This document shows, one piece after another, positions 49,435-61,845 of a stretch of DNA of 64,000 bases. Where the stretch lies: positions 59,932,539-59,996,538 of the forward strand of contig CM037874.1 in assembly GCA_021292105.1 (NCBI GenBank). The letters run 5' to 3'. The notes beneath the pieces were generated by a model. The model was not told where the DNA came from. It searched no databases and saw only the letters and a program-made list of their open reading frames with translations. Origin of the DNA: Anadara kagoshimensis (taxonomy: Eukaryota; Mollusca; Bivalvia; Arcoida; Arcidae). A program made the translations under genes and the position numbers. Positions within the stretch are counted from its first letter, which is position 1. The number at the start of each line of letters is the position of its first letter.

Positions 49435-51487
49435 ATATAAGTTAGGGAAATAAGAGTGGTATAATGATTTAAGATATTTCAAATTATTATGAACAAATTC
49501 AGTAAAATAAAAAAAACATAGATTTTAATCAATTTTAATCTTCAAAATTAATTTAATTCCGTAATTCAGTCAGTTCACTAATTCATACGTTCTAACAAAT
49601 ATCTTGTTCAAATCAAGTGTCAATTAATGTTGCAAATTTTAAGTTGGTTGGTTGGTTGATATTAATATATTGTGAAAAAATGAATAAGAGTTTCACTCGA
49701 GTTTTGATTAAGTCGTTAGTTAGTCAGGTTCAATCCCACTGGTATCACATTTTGATACGAGTTCTTGTTTTTTTTATACCATTAAAGTTAGGCGTAATAA
49801 GGTTATTATTATTATCATATGACAATTTTTAAAATATATATTTTTTAATTTTCATCATGGAGACACTGGAATTACCGAGAATAAAGAATAGGAAGCTATT
49901 GATTTTAATTAGAAATCGGAATTTGTCTAGTGCTGTAAAATAAAAACTGGTATAATATGTAATTTAAACCCCTGAGCCGATATCTCTGCTGGTGGCTGGT
50001 GCCCCGAGGATATCACCAACTCAGTAGGCAATAATTTCGTATTATTGTCAGAAATATGCTATAATTGTCTAAATTTCCTGCAAGTTAAAATTTGAAATTT
50101 CTCAAAAACTAAGGTATACTCCCTCATGCAAAGTATTTCCTAAGCTTAACTTGGTAAAATATATTTTGGTCCTTTGTATAGCTTTTCAACATCTTCAAAA
50201 TAATTTTGGTTTCATAATTATGGTCCAAGCACTACTGATGAGGAATTGTATTCCGAAACGGCCGTCTAGTGCTGTAAAATTAAAACTGGTATAATATGTA
50301 ATTTAAACCCCTGAGCCGATATCTCTGCTGGTGGCTGGTGCCCCGAGGATATCACCAACTCAGTAGCAATAATTTCGTATTATTGTCAGAAATATACTAT
50401 AATTGTCTAAATTTCCTGCAAGTTAAAATTTGAAATTTCTCAAAACTAAGGTATACTCCCTCATGCAAAGTATTTCCTTAGCTTAATTTGGTAAAATATA
50501 TTTGGTCCTTTGTATAGCTTTTCAACATCTTCAAAATAATTTTGGTTTCATAATTATGGTCCAAGCACTACTGGTGAGGAATTGTATTCCGAAACGGCCG
50601 TCTAGTGCTGTAAAATTAAAACTGGTATAATATGTAATTACAAACGTTTTCATATTCAAGTAATCCTGATTTGAGAGTCAATAAGAAGTTTTTTTATTCA
50701 AGCCTCTATTTTGATTTTTTGTTGTACAGAAACTACAGGTCTTGGACCCGGATTCTGCTCGAAAACGTGTTTTTTATTAATTACATGGATAAATAAAAAT
50801 AATAATATCTTAATAATAATAATAATAATAAATTATTGGATTTTTTCTAAAAAGAATTTAAAAATGGGACATTTTCTAAAACAAAATGCCGAAATAAATA
50901 ATCAAATAAATGAATAAATTATAAATTACTCCAAAAGAGATGTTAAGATATCTAAAATGATATCATATATTAATGAAAATTAATATGAATAATATTTTAA
51001 ATATTAATCGAAAATGTGTGCTCTTTTTATTAATTCCTTGTGATAAATAGATAAAAATAAATAAATAAATAAATTCCAAAGAAATGAAATATTATGCTTT
51101 GTAATCGGTTAATTATCATACTTATAGCAAACAAAAGTATATTTATTTATTTATTTTTCTGCTAAAGGAAACTGAAATATCCAATACTATAAATAAATAA
51201 ATGTAGGAAAACATGAGAAATTACTACTGATAAATCTGGGTAATAAATACAGTTCATTATACAAGCTTCAGTTACTAAATAGCTTGGATATCACCTTCTG
51301 CGTCACTTCCTGTTTTGTGCCCGTTTACTACCAAAGGGAGATAACACCGTGTTTCAACAATTTTAGGACTTTATCTTACGCTGTAAAAAAGAGAGAAATA
51401 ATTTAAAATATTTGTGTTGCTAAATCGACTTTTTATCATGTAATCTTTCGGAAAATAGAACTAAAAAATTCAGGTTTTGGTGACCTT
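49435..51487 (+). repeat. ~2-kb tandem duplication, copy 2
   Basis: Copy of 47405-49190. It differs mainly by the repeat-D block at 49925-50645, which copy 1 lacks. Confidence 0.75.
49925..50645 (+). repeat. Repeat D, tandem units of ~338 bp
   Basis: Two full units and a partial third have starts (TGCTGTAAAAT) at about 49931, 50270 and 50606. The units are nearly identical, so the tandem step is recent. Each contains CCGAGGATATCACCAACTCA and TATTCCGAAACGGCCGTCTA. Confidence 0.85.
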
Positions 51488-54224
51488 TAAACAGTGATAT
51501 AATCAACTCCTTTAGGTTTATTGACAGACATACTGTGATGACATCAGTAATGCATTTTATGTAAGCAAACATCAAACAAAGTCTTTTTGCTTAGGGTTAC
51601 AGAAATATTTTTGATTATTTATCATACAGGAATCATTCAGTGAATTGGGATCCACCAAATAATTTTAGTCGAAGGGCCATAACTTTCAGGAAATTGAACA
51701 AAACAATTTGGGTTAATGGAATGCTCATCTCCTATCAATGTTCATGCTTTGCTCCAAGTTTCATGAAATACTGCTTTATAGTTTTGGAGAATTAGCACAG
51801 ACAAAAATTTCAAATGAACAGGTTGAAACTCAAATTTATGGGGTTATGAAAATGAGCTTTGCAGAATGTACCTAAGAGATGATTTAAAGCTTTGATACAA
51901 ATATTATGAATTCAACAATAACAAAGTATCTATAAACTACACAGTTTTTAAACTTCAAATGTACATAGTCAAATCTGCCTTAAAGGCCACCTCAGTCCTT
52001 TACATCTAAATAAAGGTCACCTGCATTTAAAGGCTGGTAATTTTTTTTATTGCACTTTCTCTTTATTCATGTTATTTAAACATCTATATAAGGACCAAAA
52101 ATATATTTTAAACATCACAATTCTCATATGCATACCAGTAACAAATCCTTCAGGGGGCAGGTGCTTGTTTTTATTCTGTAACTTGACACACTGTTGAGTT
52201 GTTGGTATTTGACTGTACACAGTAAGTCACAGGTTAAAACTGTCTCATAGTCTCATGTCTAACATTCTTGACCTACAGATCATCTCTTTCATTTGACAAT
52301 CAATCTTTAACTCATTTTGATTTTAACTGTGTTTCTTCATTTCATGATCTCCAATCTAAAAAAAAAATTGGTGATGGTACATCTGGACATTCCAACTTTG
52401 GTGATAGTAAGTAACTCAGAATTGACAAACTTTACATTGTAAACAGGATCATAAACAACTAGTGTGATATTGGAAATGAAGTTGAATGACATCGGAGTAC
52501 AATTCTCTTTTTGTGTATTAACCAATGGTTCTAGTTTGATTTGCTTGGATGTCAATTCTCGGAAACATTTTTTTGTTTCAATTAGCCTTCAGAAGTCATC
52601 ACTAAATGTTTCCTAAGTCTAATGAATAACAACAACCATACCTGTTTGTATGGTGTACTTCATGTTTGAAATATAAAATTAAAACCAACCTTCCCATTTC
52701 ATTTGAAACAATTAACATCAACATAACAGTGAGAAGAAACTACACCAAAGGATTATTTTCTTGAACAAAAAACAGCACATAAATACACCCCCCTAAAAAC
52801 TGACATAAAATTCCAAATTTTGCTGCCGATTAAAAACCTTCATACTTCATAAATAACATGAAATCTCATTAATTAAATCATTTAAAAATTCTTTTTAAGC
52901 GTTTAATTTGACAGGTACATCCTTTCACCACCTACACTTCTTCAAGTAACAGGTAGGTACCACAAAACAAGTGATACCCCCCACAAAAAAACCAAGAACC
53001 GATTTAATCCTTAAATCGACCTATTGACCCGGTTATGGATGTACTTGAAGGGGAGATTTACTAAAATAAATGTCTCGCCCATTATTCCTTTACAATGGAC
53101 ATACTGTACTCATAGATACATAAGAAATATTTTTTAATTTAGGAAATTAAAAGAATCGTCCTTAAATCAGAAATAAACGCCTTTCAAGAATAATATAACC
53201 ATTCTATAGGAGAAAAATTTTTCGCCAGAGGTCAAGATATGGCTAGATTTAAAATATCAAATGATATTATTTATTTCACTTTTGTATACTTATTAATCAA
53301 TATTTAGGCAATTCAAGTTTTTCTGTTTTTAATCATTTTATATAAATAATTATTATAACTGTTAAAACAGAATGTTGTCTAGCAGTCACCCCTAATCTTC
53401 CTAATCACACAAACTCATCTGCAGCTTACAACAACTTACGTCAAGTTCTTTCTTGGCTGATGTGAGTGAAATCATAGTGCTGTACATATGGACCAGACAA
53501 GATTCTGTCACATAAATTGAGGTACACCGGGTAGTCAGTTTTAAGATTGAAGATGAAAATGCAGTTTGCGGATAATAACCATTAACTCACTACAGGACAT
53601 ATCTGGTAATGACCGACAATAAGTAATCACAGATTTATGAGGTCTGTTATTATGCAGGTCATTTTCTAGGGATATTAATGTCATCCTGAACTAATTTTTG
53701 TTTCTATATTTGAATTTTTCAGATATAGAACGGAAAAACAATATATATAGATTACAAGAATTCATTCATTAAAATGTTATCCAAAATCTTAAATAAACGT
53801 ACCATGACAAGTACACGGATACAATGAAAATTGACAAGTGTCCATTCCAGGCTAATCTGGCCCTCAGTATGCCATGTATTTAACACAACTTACTCTTCCG
53901 AAACATATCTTTTTAATAAAATTTGAATTTTGTTCCGGTTTTAAGTATCTTTAAGATTGTTTTCTTTTTTAGATAATTAAAACAAGAAATTTTTAAAAAG
54001 GTGAAAATGGTGTATTGTGTTTCTTTTGACAGATTTTTATGTATTTTTTTCTGCTTTTAAGAATCTTACAAAGATAATGTTCTATTTTGGATGAATAAAA
54101 ACAAATAAATGTTAAAAAAGTTAAAATGGTGTGTAAAACGGTCATACATATATTATATATGAATCATCTTCTATTTGATAGACTTGTCAATTGTTTGAAA
54201 TGGTGATTTATGCCCTAGTAATGA
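51488..54224. other. No gene seen inside intron 2
   Basis: A TIR-like phrase, CTGCCTTAAAGGCCACCTCA (about 51976), recalls 17055-17080. A 72-codon minus frame at 52337-52555 has no recognisable family. The region 52600-53100 has a mild GC rise but no splice-bounded frame I could defend. Confidence 0.35.
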
Positions 54225-54460
54225 TTTTCAGGGGCTCAAAATTATTTTTGTGAACTTTTATTTTGGAAGGTCCAGGACCTTTTGCATTTTTTGCAGGTCC
54301 CATATAAAATTTTTTAAAGGCCAATGTCAGTCAATATAGAAAGGTCCATATGCAATTATGTTATTATATAGAAAAAGTAGTATAATAAAAAACTGCAGGT
54401 CCATTGGACAGTTTAAATATCAAGCGTTCCAATGTAAAATCAAAAGGTCCTGAATGTATT
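54225..54460 (+). repeat. Dispersed repeat E, copy 1
   Basis: It shares GGGGCTCAAAATT, GCAGGTCCCA, TGCAATTATGTTAT and CAGTTTAAATATC with 56520-56790 in the same order. Confidence 0.6.
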
Positions 54461-56519
54461 TTTTCACTTACGTCATCTTAATCTGTCATTGCGTGATTAG
54501 TGAATGTACAAATAGAAGACAAACAAATTCAGAGTTCAGAGAGTGATTGAATGGTTCAAATGAAATGCCCCAAACAAGAATATTGTTTATTATATCAAGA
54601 TGTCACCAGCTAAAGGTGAAATGGAATATATATATATGACATTTCAGAAATATATTACACAAATTTAGTTTATTCAAGGTGCCTCAAAATCAGCAGACAA
54701 CCTCTACACTTGGTCGCCTGTCAGAAATTTCAGAAATTTAACTTCTGACAGACTTGACTGTATCAGTTTAAGATAATGTGTCATTTCAGTGAATAAACAG
54801 TTACATTAATTATGCAAATTACAACTCATACTTTTTTTCAAATAAAAAAATAAATTTAAGTTGTTATGTTATCCCTTCTTCCTTTTTATAAAATAAAATT
54901 ACCCTAATGTTCTGAAGGCCTAACTACAGTTATAGAGTTGTAGTTTAGAGTTAGAATGGAGTTCAAGTCAAAATTTTCACTTATATCAAGATGGGCAGTT
55001 CAGGGATGATTGAGGAAACTGAAGTGCCCAAAGAAAACCACTGACCTTTGGCAAGCAAACTAACATTTCATGTTGGAATCCACCTCAAGTGGAAATCAAA
55101 AACAGAAAATGAAAATTAATGGTTGTGGTCATTAAGGATGTTTTTAGACCACTGAAAACCTGAAAACTGTAAGAAACTGTTCAAAAATTTTTATTATGAT
55201 AATAAATTGATATTTTTTATCTTTAATATATTGTTACTTTGTCAATGGTAGATCCAGATCTCTTTTTTTAAAAAATTCTTGTTTTTAAATGGTAACTTGA
55301 TATTACATGTATATTTAACTATGTAAAATATTTCACAAGACATAACAACAAATAAGTTTTCTTTCATAACCGTGGCCATGATTATTCATGAAACAAAAAT
55401 TACAAGAAAACACCATACATCTCCTGATATAGAGTGGGTGCAGTGACATGACACATTGCCTCATTTAAAGTTAAATATCACCCTCACCTGACTTCAATGT
55501 GGCCTTAAAGAACCAATCACATGTTACAATGGTCTTAAATGAAAAATATCTACAATGCCAATGAAATTTTATCATCCATATAAATATGTGCCGAAAATCT
55601 CTCTTAGGCCAAACAACATAAATTGTTTCTTGTTTCAGGTTTTTAACAGTTGGTTTTTACATAAAATTTGTGACCAGAAAAAAGTAGTTACAGCCAACAT
55701 AACTCGAACATGACACAAAACAAACTGAATGATAAAACAGCCAAATAAAAAAATACAGATTGGAGTGGAATGGGAAAATTGTGTTTTATTCCCAAGCCAA
55801 GATACTTTCAATTAATATATTTTGAGGTGGTCAGGTTGGCATAATGATGCTTTACGCCAAAGTCAAAGTTCTTTTACATCTGAACAGAATAACCTCTTCA
55901 CATAAGATGCTGCTGAAGTGGAATCCTAACTGGCCTGTTACCATCCTTGGATGCAGTAGCCATTTCTCATGATCCTTTTTCAGAATCTAACCCTGCTTCC
56001 CAATTATTCATTACAACCAGTTTATTTATTTGGCCTTTGCCAATCCCCAATTTAATTTCACTGAATTTTTTAGTCAAGTTTTGAAAAGAATAAGATTGCA
56101 ACAGGTTTATATACATAAACATATATACTTAAACAATGATGATTGATAATTTATGGGAACACACGCTTATTGTATCAGTTACAGAAGATAACTGAGTGAA
56201 TATTATGTATCTTTTTACTTTAAGGTGACCTTTGTCACAGTATTATATCAACTATTGATTTTCTTTATGCAACTTTGTGGTCTTGTTTTCTTGAAAGTCA
56301 AAACTAACAGCAGTCAGTGAATAATCTAGGTTATAGCTAAGGAAATACTTTTTTGAAAAATGGAAATAATTATGAAAGAGCGAGAGAGAGAGAGTGTAAG
56401 AATGTAAGAATGTAACGGAGACAGAAGGAAGGGGAAATAATTAGAATAAACTTTTTGACATTATAAACTTTTAATTTTGATTATTTGAGTACACTAAACT
56501 AAAATTGTCTCTGAGGAAG
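54461..56519. other. No gene seen
   Basis: AT-rich intronic DNA. A short GA run at 56381-56395. No motif or open frame of note. Confidence 0.35.
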
Positions 56520-56790
56520 ACCATGAGGGGCTCAAAATTGTGTTTTATAATCATGAAAGTTTATGGACCTTCTGTCTTTACTTTTGGCAGGTCCCACATA
56601 TAGTTTTGAAAGTCCAATATTACCACTATTGAACATGTGCAATTATGTTATCATAAAGAAAATGAAGTATTATCCTGGTAAAATATGGCATGTCCATTTG
56701 ACTTTTCCAGTTTAAATATCCAGAGTCCCATCGATAAAATCGATAGGTCCCGGACCTTGGACCTTGGGAATTTTAAACCCCTGAAGACCG
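56520..56790 (+). repeat. Dispersed repeat E, copy 2
   Basis: Counterpart of 54225-54460. It ends with GGTCCCGGACCTTGGACCTT, a short internal repeat. Confidence 0.6.
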
Positions 56791-57524
56791 ATACATGCAT
56801 CCCCCATCCCACTTTGTTGGTAAGAGTAAACTCATTATAGGTGATGGGTTCTTTTGATGCTTAACATCTGTAAATAGTTTAGGAATAACTGGATCATACA
56901 AAAATGAATAAATATTTGAACAAATTTGGATTTACGGCCAAATTCCAAGTGTAAAAATTTCCGGAGAAGTCAAGATATGAAAATAACATTAATTTGGAGC
57001 TTGACTGGGATATAAAAATAAAAATCGACAAGAATTTGTCTTATCGCAGCAATATGATATTTGTGTATCATCAAGATTAATAATATCACAAAAATACAAA
57101 TAAATACCGGCGGATTTCTACATCTGATTAGTGAGACAAACCCATTATAAAACAAATTCATTTATCAATTGAAGAACTTACACATCACATTTCTAGGATT
57201 GAAGGAGTCTTATACATTTCTTAGGAGAAATCCAACCAATTGACGTATCGCCAGCTACGCCTTTTGTTCCGACACTTGTCGCCATCACAGTACAAAAGCA
57301 GCATCATGGCAACTAATGACAGACTAGTGTCAGTGATGTCATTAAATGGTAAATTCAGACCGAGTTTTTGTTCTTTTTGTGTGTAATTCAAAAATGTCTG
57401 GCCTTTGTCTGGAAAATGTGGATGTAGCCGGCGATCTGTCAATTATACCATTATCCTGATAGCACATTACATTCGGGAGTGCATATCAAAATAGAGGTAA
57501 AAAGTCCAAATATATTACAGTACT

Positions 57525-57602
57525 TTAAGAATCGGTCGTATCTTTTATTTCAGTTTACTTGGATATTTTTTATAATCTCCCAATTTAGGATTATGTATAA
57601 TA
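57525..57602 (-). pseudogene. Small decayed RT fragment upstream of exon 3
   Basis: It matches 24683-24760 (GAATCGGTCGTATCTTTTAT, AGTTTACTTGGATA, ATAATCTCCCAATTTAGGAT), the region coding NPKFGDYV...DTTDS. About 165 bp from the exon 3 acceptor. Confidence 0.5.
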
Positions 57603-57766
57603 TATATTATTTTGTTATTGAGGTGGGTTATGATTATTGGGCATTGGTAAGTGCAAACATTTCAGCTGCATATTTCCCTCGACATCTTTAATTAAGATCC
57701 TGCTCTTGACGAAACTTGTGCAGGTACCATTTTATTAAGTAATATAATCTATAATCTTACTTTAAG

Positions 57767-59128
57767 GCACTGTCTCAAACAGAGTGGATCACATCTTATA
57801 AAATAAACCACACTGAAGGATCTCAAATCTATTACACACTCAATATAATAGATACACCAGGTTTTGGGGACACCCGGGGAATAACACGAGATAGAATGAT
57901 AGTTGATCAAATGACAGAATTGTTTTCAACCAAAGGAAGTAACGGGATAGCAACTATTGATGCAGTTTGCTTTGTCGCTCAAGCACCTAATGGGAGATTG
58001 TCGCCTACACAGAAGTACATTTTTGAGAGCATTTTGTCCCTCTTTGGAAAAAATATAGCAGAAAACATCTTCATTCTCATTACCTTTGCAGACGGAAACA
58101 CCCCTCCGGTATTAAGTGCCTTAAAAGCAGCTAATGTTCCATTTGTAGAAAAATTTGTCTTCAACAATTCGGCATTATTCGCCTCAAGAGATGCAGATTT
58201 TGCAACGATGTTTTGGAATATGGGTAAGGAAAGCTTCAAAAAGTTCTTTGGGTACCTTAATACCGCAAAGACGAAAAGTTTAGTAATGACGGCAGATGTT
58301 TTGAAAGAAAGAAGCAATCTAGAAGGAACGGTTCAATGTTTGAGGCCTCAAATAAGTGAAGGCTTAAACAAACTGGAAACACTCAGACAGACAAGACAAG
58401 CCCTTTTACAACATAAAACAGATATTGAAGCAAATAAAAATTTTGAGTATGAAGTAGAAGAGACTCTTCAAAATAAAATAGACTTAGACGCTGGTGTATA
58501 CACTACCAATTGTTTGACATGCAACAGAACATGCCATTTTCCATGTGCTATCTCAAATGATGCGGACAAATCTGGGTGTGCAGCAATGTCTGGAGGTAAA
58601 TGCAAAGTTTGTCCAAACAAATGCAAGTGGGATGTACACAAGAACAATCCATATAAATTTGAATTATACAAAAAGAAGGTTAAGAAAACATATGACGAAT
58701 TAAAAACGAAGTATGAAACGGCAACAGGAGAAGCACAATCAAGTTTCCAGATATTCCAATCCATCAAAGAAGACTTTGTTGAGTTAAGGAAGAAAGTTGG
58801 AAAAATGGTGCAGGAAGTCAGACTGACATTGAATCGCTTATCAGTGATTGCACTGAAGCCAAACCCCTTGTCAGATTGTGAGTACATTGACCTGTTGATT
58901 CATACCGAAAAGCAAGAGGCAAAAGAGGGTTGGTTGGAAAGAGTTGCAATGTTATCAAACCTTAGAAAAGACGCAGAACAAATACAGCAAGTCTCAGATG
59001 ATGGATTTGAACCATGGAAAGACATCAATTTCGATGATCTAGAGGCTGATTTTGAGAACATAAGCAAAACAAACACTAAACAAACAAAAACTCAAAAAAT
59101 CTTGAACTTTTTGGGATTTAAATCTTAA
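57767..59128 (+). CDS. Exon 3: rest of the GTPase-like domain and Cys-rich C-terminus
   Basis: This is the terminal exon, encoding residues 889-1341 and a TAA stop. The acceptor is TACTTTAAG ending 57766, a weak polypyrimidine tract, and the phase is 0. The G3 motif DTPGFGDTRG is at about 917-926. The usual NKxD (G4) position appears to be ITFAD (about 993-997), so base recognition may be atypical. After the G domain there is a charged, probably helical stretch, then a Cys/His cluster at about 1137-1179 (NCLTCNRTCHFPC, then VCPNKCKWDVH). This could bind metal. A second Lys/Glu-rich helical region follows, and the protein ends in FLGFKS. The frame is open upstream of the first internal Met (57896) back to the acceptor, so 57896 is not a gene start. 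The G1 to G3 spacing is about 73 residues, longer than I would expect for a compact AIG1/GIMAP domain, so I leave the GTPase subfamily open. Confidence 0.87.
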   Translation, partial: ALSQTEWITSYKINHTEGSQIYYTLNIIDTPGFGDTRGITRDRMIVDQMTELFSTKGSNGIATIDAVCFVAQAPNGRLSPTQKYIFESILSLFGKNIAENIFILITFADGNTPPVLSALKAANVPFVEKFVFNNSALFASRDADFATMFWNMGKESFKKFFGYLNTAKTKSLVMTADVLKERSNLEGTVQCLRPQISEGLNKLETLRQTRQALLQHKTDIEANKNFEYEVEETLQNKIDLDAGVYTTNCLTCNRTCHFPCAISNDADKSGCAAMSGGKCKVCPNKCKWDVHKNNPYKFELYKKKVKKTYDELKTKYETATGEAQSSFQIFQSIKEDFVELRKKVGKMVQEVRLTLNRLSVIALKPNPLSDCEYIDLLIHTEKQEAKEGWLERVAMLSNLRKDAEQIQQVSDDGFEPWKDINFDDLEADFENISKTNTKQTKTQKILNFLGFKS

Positions 59129-59744
59129 AAGTTGCAATTACCAGTCATTCCCCGTTGTTTTGTTGTAAACGTTAATATGGCTAAATGAAACACTGTTAGG
59201 AGAACTTCTGTTCAATGTTTATTGAAATTTGGCAACAAGTTTCAACACTAGATTTTTCCATTTTTTATGAACACTTGTTACAAATGAATAACAACAGTAG
59301 AAAATATACATAGCTAGAGATGAGGCTTAACCTTGCAAAATACATATACTAACTTCCCTAGTGGACATTTTCATGTTTTGGTCGATTTAAAATTTTTTAT
59401 GCTTACATGTGTATGACCTTGACCTTCCAAAAGAGAAAATGCATATACTAGGAGGGACCATCCAATATATGTAGTGTTAGGATTCCCAGTTAATACATGT
59501 ACATTACATGAACTTACACCTGCAGTGTCCAACGTCCGGATAATATTTCTCTTACTGTCTTAAACCTTCGACATACGGATACGGATATGTTTGAAATGAG
59601 CGCTTCTCATTATCCAGATGTGCATTAGATCTGTTTGCTAGTGGAAATCAAGATACTGGTTTATGATAAATATTGAAATTAACAGTAAAACAGACAGATC
59701 AAGGATGTTTGTCTATAAATCTCCAAATGAAAAGTTGTTGAGTG

Positions 59745-59750
59745 AATAAA
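59745..59750 (+). terminator. Candidate poly(A) signal AATAAA
   Basis: The hexamer lies about 617 bp after the stop codon of exon 3. The DNA is AT-rich, so such hexamers also occur by chance. No other evidence sets the transcript end. Confidence 0.22.
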
Positions 59751-61761
59751 ACATATGTCAGAACTTGAGTAAGTGTTCTTTAAAAAACTTGTCTAAGATA
59801 AATATTGGTAGACGTGAATGGTAGAACTTTTATCTAATTTTTTGACAATAATTAAATCAATAAATTAAAGTAGAAGGTTAGTTCATTTTTATGAAAACTT
59901 TTTATGAGGGAATGATTCAATTGAACTTTTTTATAAAACATGATGCAATCAGTAAATGCAACACAACGTTGAGCCTTTGTTTCCGTTGTTCTCTGGAAAT
60001 TCATCTATTGTTTTTGACAAATTCATCTTTTAATTATATGTAATTCATGTTTGTTGTTATTTTATCAAATTTAATAAATTGTTAGTATACATTTGGACTG
60101 TTTTCTAGTTACCATTGCGCGTGGTCAGATGTCAAATGGCCAAATACTAGCTACAAGTAGGCAAGGTCATTTGTCAAATAGTATCGTTGACTGACAGGAA
60201 ACAATCCATGTTTTGAAAGGTTACCAACATTGCATTTCAAAAACATGTTAAAATTTACTTGGAAAATGTGAGATGGCGATGAAAATAATTTTAAAAATAT
60301 TGTAAATATAAGAAGATAATTCTCTATTGTTTTTATGATGGGCTGTCTCAATTTTTTCAAAAAAAGGCTTCCAAGTTTGCAGGTTTATAAAGACATTGGA
60401 AAATTACATAAATAAAAATCAATTCAATAATATAACATAGCATAGAACAGACACCATCATCATTCCATGTTTTAACTTGCAAACTAATGAAGTCTGAGTT
60501 ATATAGTGTTTTAATTGGTTTTATTTTTACAACATTGTAACAGAGGAGTCTGTTTATAAAATGTCATCGAATAATTGTTTAAGTTGAGTAAAAATACAAA
60601 TACCTGGTGATTGTTTTATTATTATTATTATTCAAGGACAGAATTGTTTGAACTGAACAATTTCGCACACCATAATTGTACAAACCATAAACATACAAAA
60701 AATTAAATTGGCGTAAATTACAATGAAATTTGAAATCTATGAAACAGGTACCAATATCATTTCTTGTTTTAACTTGCAAATGTAACTGAGTGAAGTCAGT
60801 TATATTATACCTGAGATTTATACATAGAGCTGTTCATTCTCTGGTAAATTGAAATATAAGACAATTATATTTATGTTTCATATAGAATTAAGTTTTTATT
60901 GATTTTAGGCTTTAAGCTATTTCGATACACATGAGTGATTTATCAATGCAGAGATTTGTTGTAGGTTTTACTTGTGTTATTATAACTTTTCTGTACATGT
61001 AATTTTATTATGCAAGTTAATAACGTTTAAATGTACCAGCTGTCCTTGAAAAATATAACTTTGTTTGACTTTAATTTTTAATTTTATCATTTTACTATAT
61101 AATGTATATAATGTATACGTAACACATGCTGTCAGTAAATACAACTTCAGACAAACGTCCTAAAGCCTCAAATTATTTCAGGACCTCAATTTATTTTGGA
61201 AATAAATCATTTTAATATTGTTTTGGAATTTGCAACTTACAAAAAACAAAGAAAATTACTTGTAATTCTCATAATTACAATATGTTTAAATTTAAATTCA
61301 TTTATTTATTCTCTATAAGTCGATTCAACCAGAAAAATTTCTGGAAGTGCCAATATATTTTGCTTCAGATTGTATCAATTGTATATCAATAAAATAATAC
61401 CCCTCTCCTAATTATGCTTCTACATAATGATCTGTATTTTTATTTTTGGAAGGTATTACATAATAATACATAGTTATATCTCCCCACTCACAATGTGTGG
61501 TGCGTGTGGTAAAAAAAATGGAGTGTCATGTCATCTAGTGCATGGTCTTTAAGATCGAAACTCCAAATCAACAGCTAACTACAATTACAAGCAGAAGATT
61601 ATTTCTTTTTATTTTACATCTTTATTATAGTTATAATTGATGTATTGCTAACTTAAATAATGATATTCAACATAGTTGGCAACATTTTTCAGATAGTCCC
61701 ATTGTCAGCACAGTAATGTCAGAGCATACTGTTTTCCCTTCGATTTTTAAATAAATAATTT

Positions 61762-61845
61762 TGGTCCAAGCACTACTGATAAGAAATTGTATTCCGAAAC
61801 GGCCGTCTACTGCTGTAAAATTAAAACTGGTATAATATGTAATTA
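61762..61845 (+). repeat. Dispersed repeat D fragment
   Basis: TTGTATTCCGAAACGGCCGTC and the following CTGTAAAATTAAAACTGGTA match 50245-50305 almost exactly. Confidence 0.75.

Larger units (their letters stand above)
32843..57766 (+). other. Intron 2, 24.9 kb, built largely of repeats
   Basis: The intron runs from the GTAAGG donor to the TTTAAG acceptor. It contains retroelement fragments in both orientations, a SINE with target-site duplications, a 7.7-kb 30-bp minisatellite, a 1.5-kb element with inverted termini and a 2-kb tandem duplication. I found no extra exon: the protein reads smoothly across the junction from KSGNQ to ALSQTEW. The size follows from pairing exon 2 with exon 3; a transcript would confirm it. 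Confidence 0.75.

Noticed and set aside
52337-52555. 72-codon minus frame
   Set aside because: No motif, no splice continuity and AT-rich flanks.
57221-57442. 73-codon minus frame near exon 3
   Set aside because: Some normal-looking composition but no recognised family. No clear splice sites; could be an exon of an unseen gene but not supportable.
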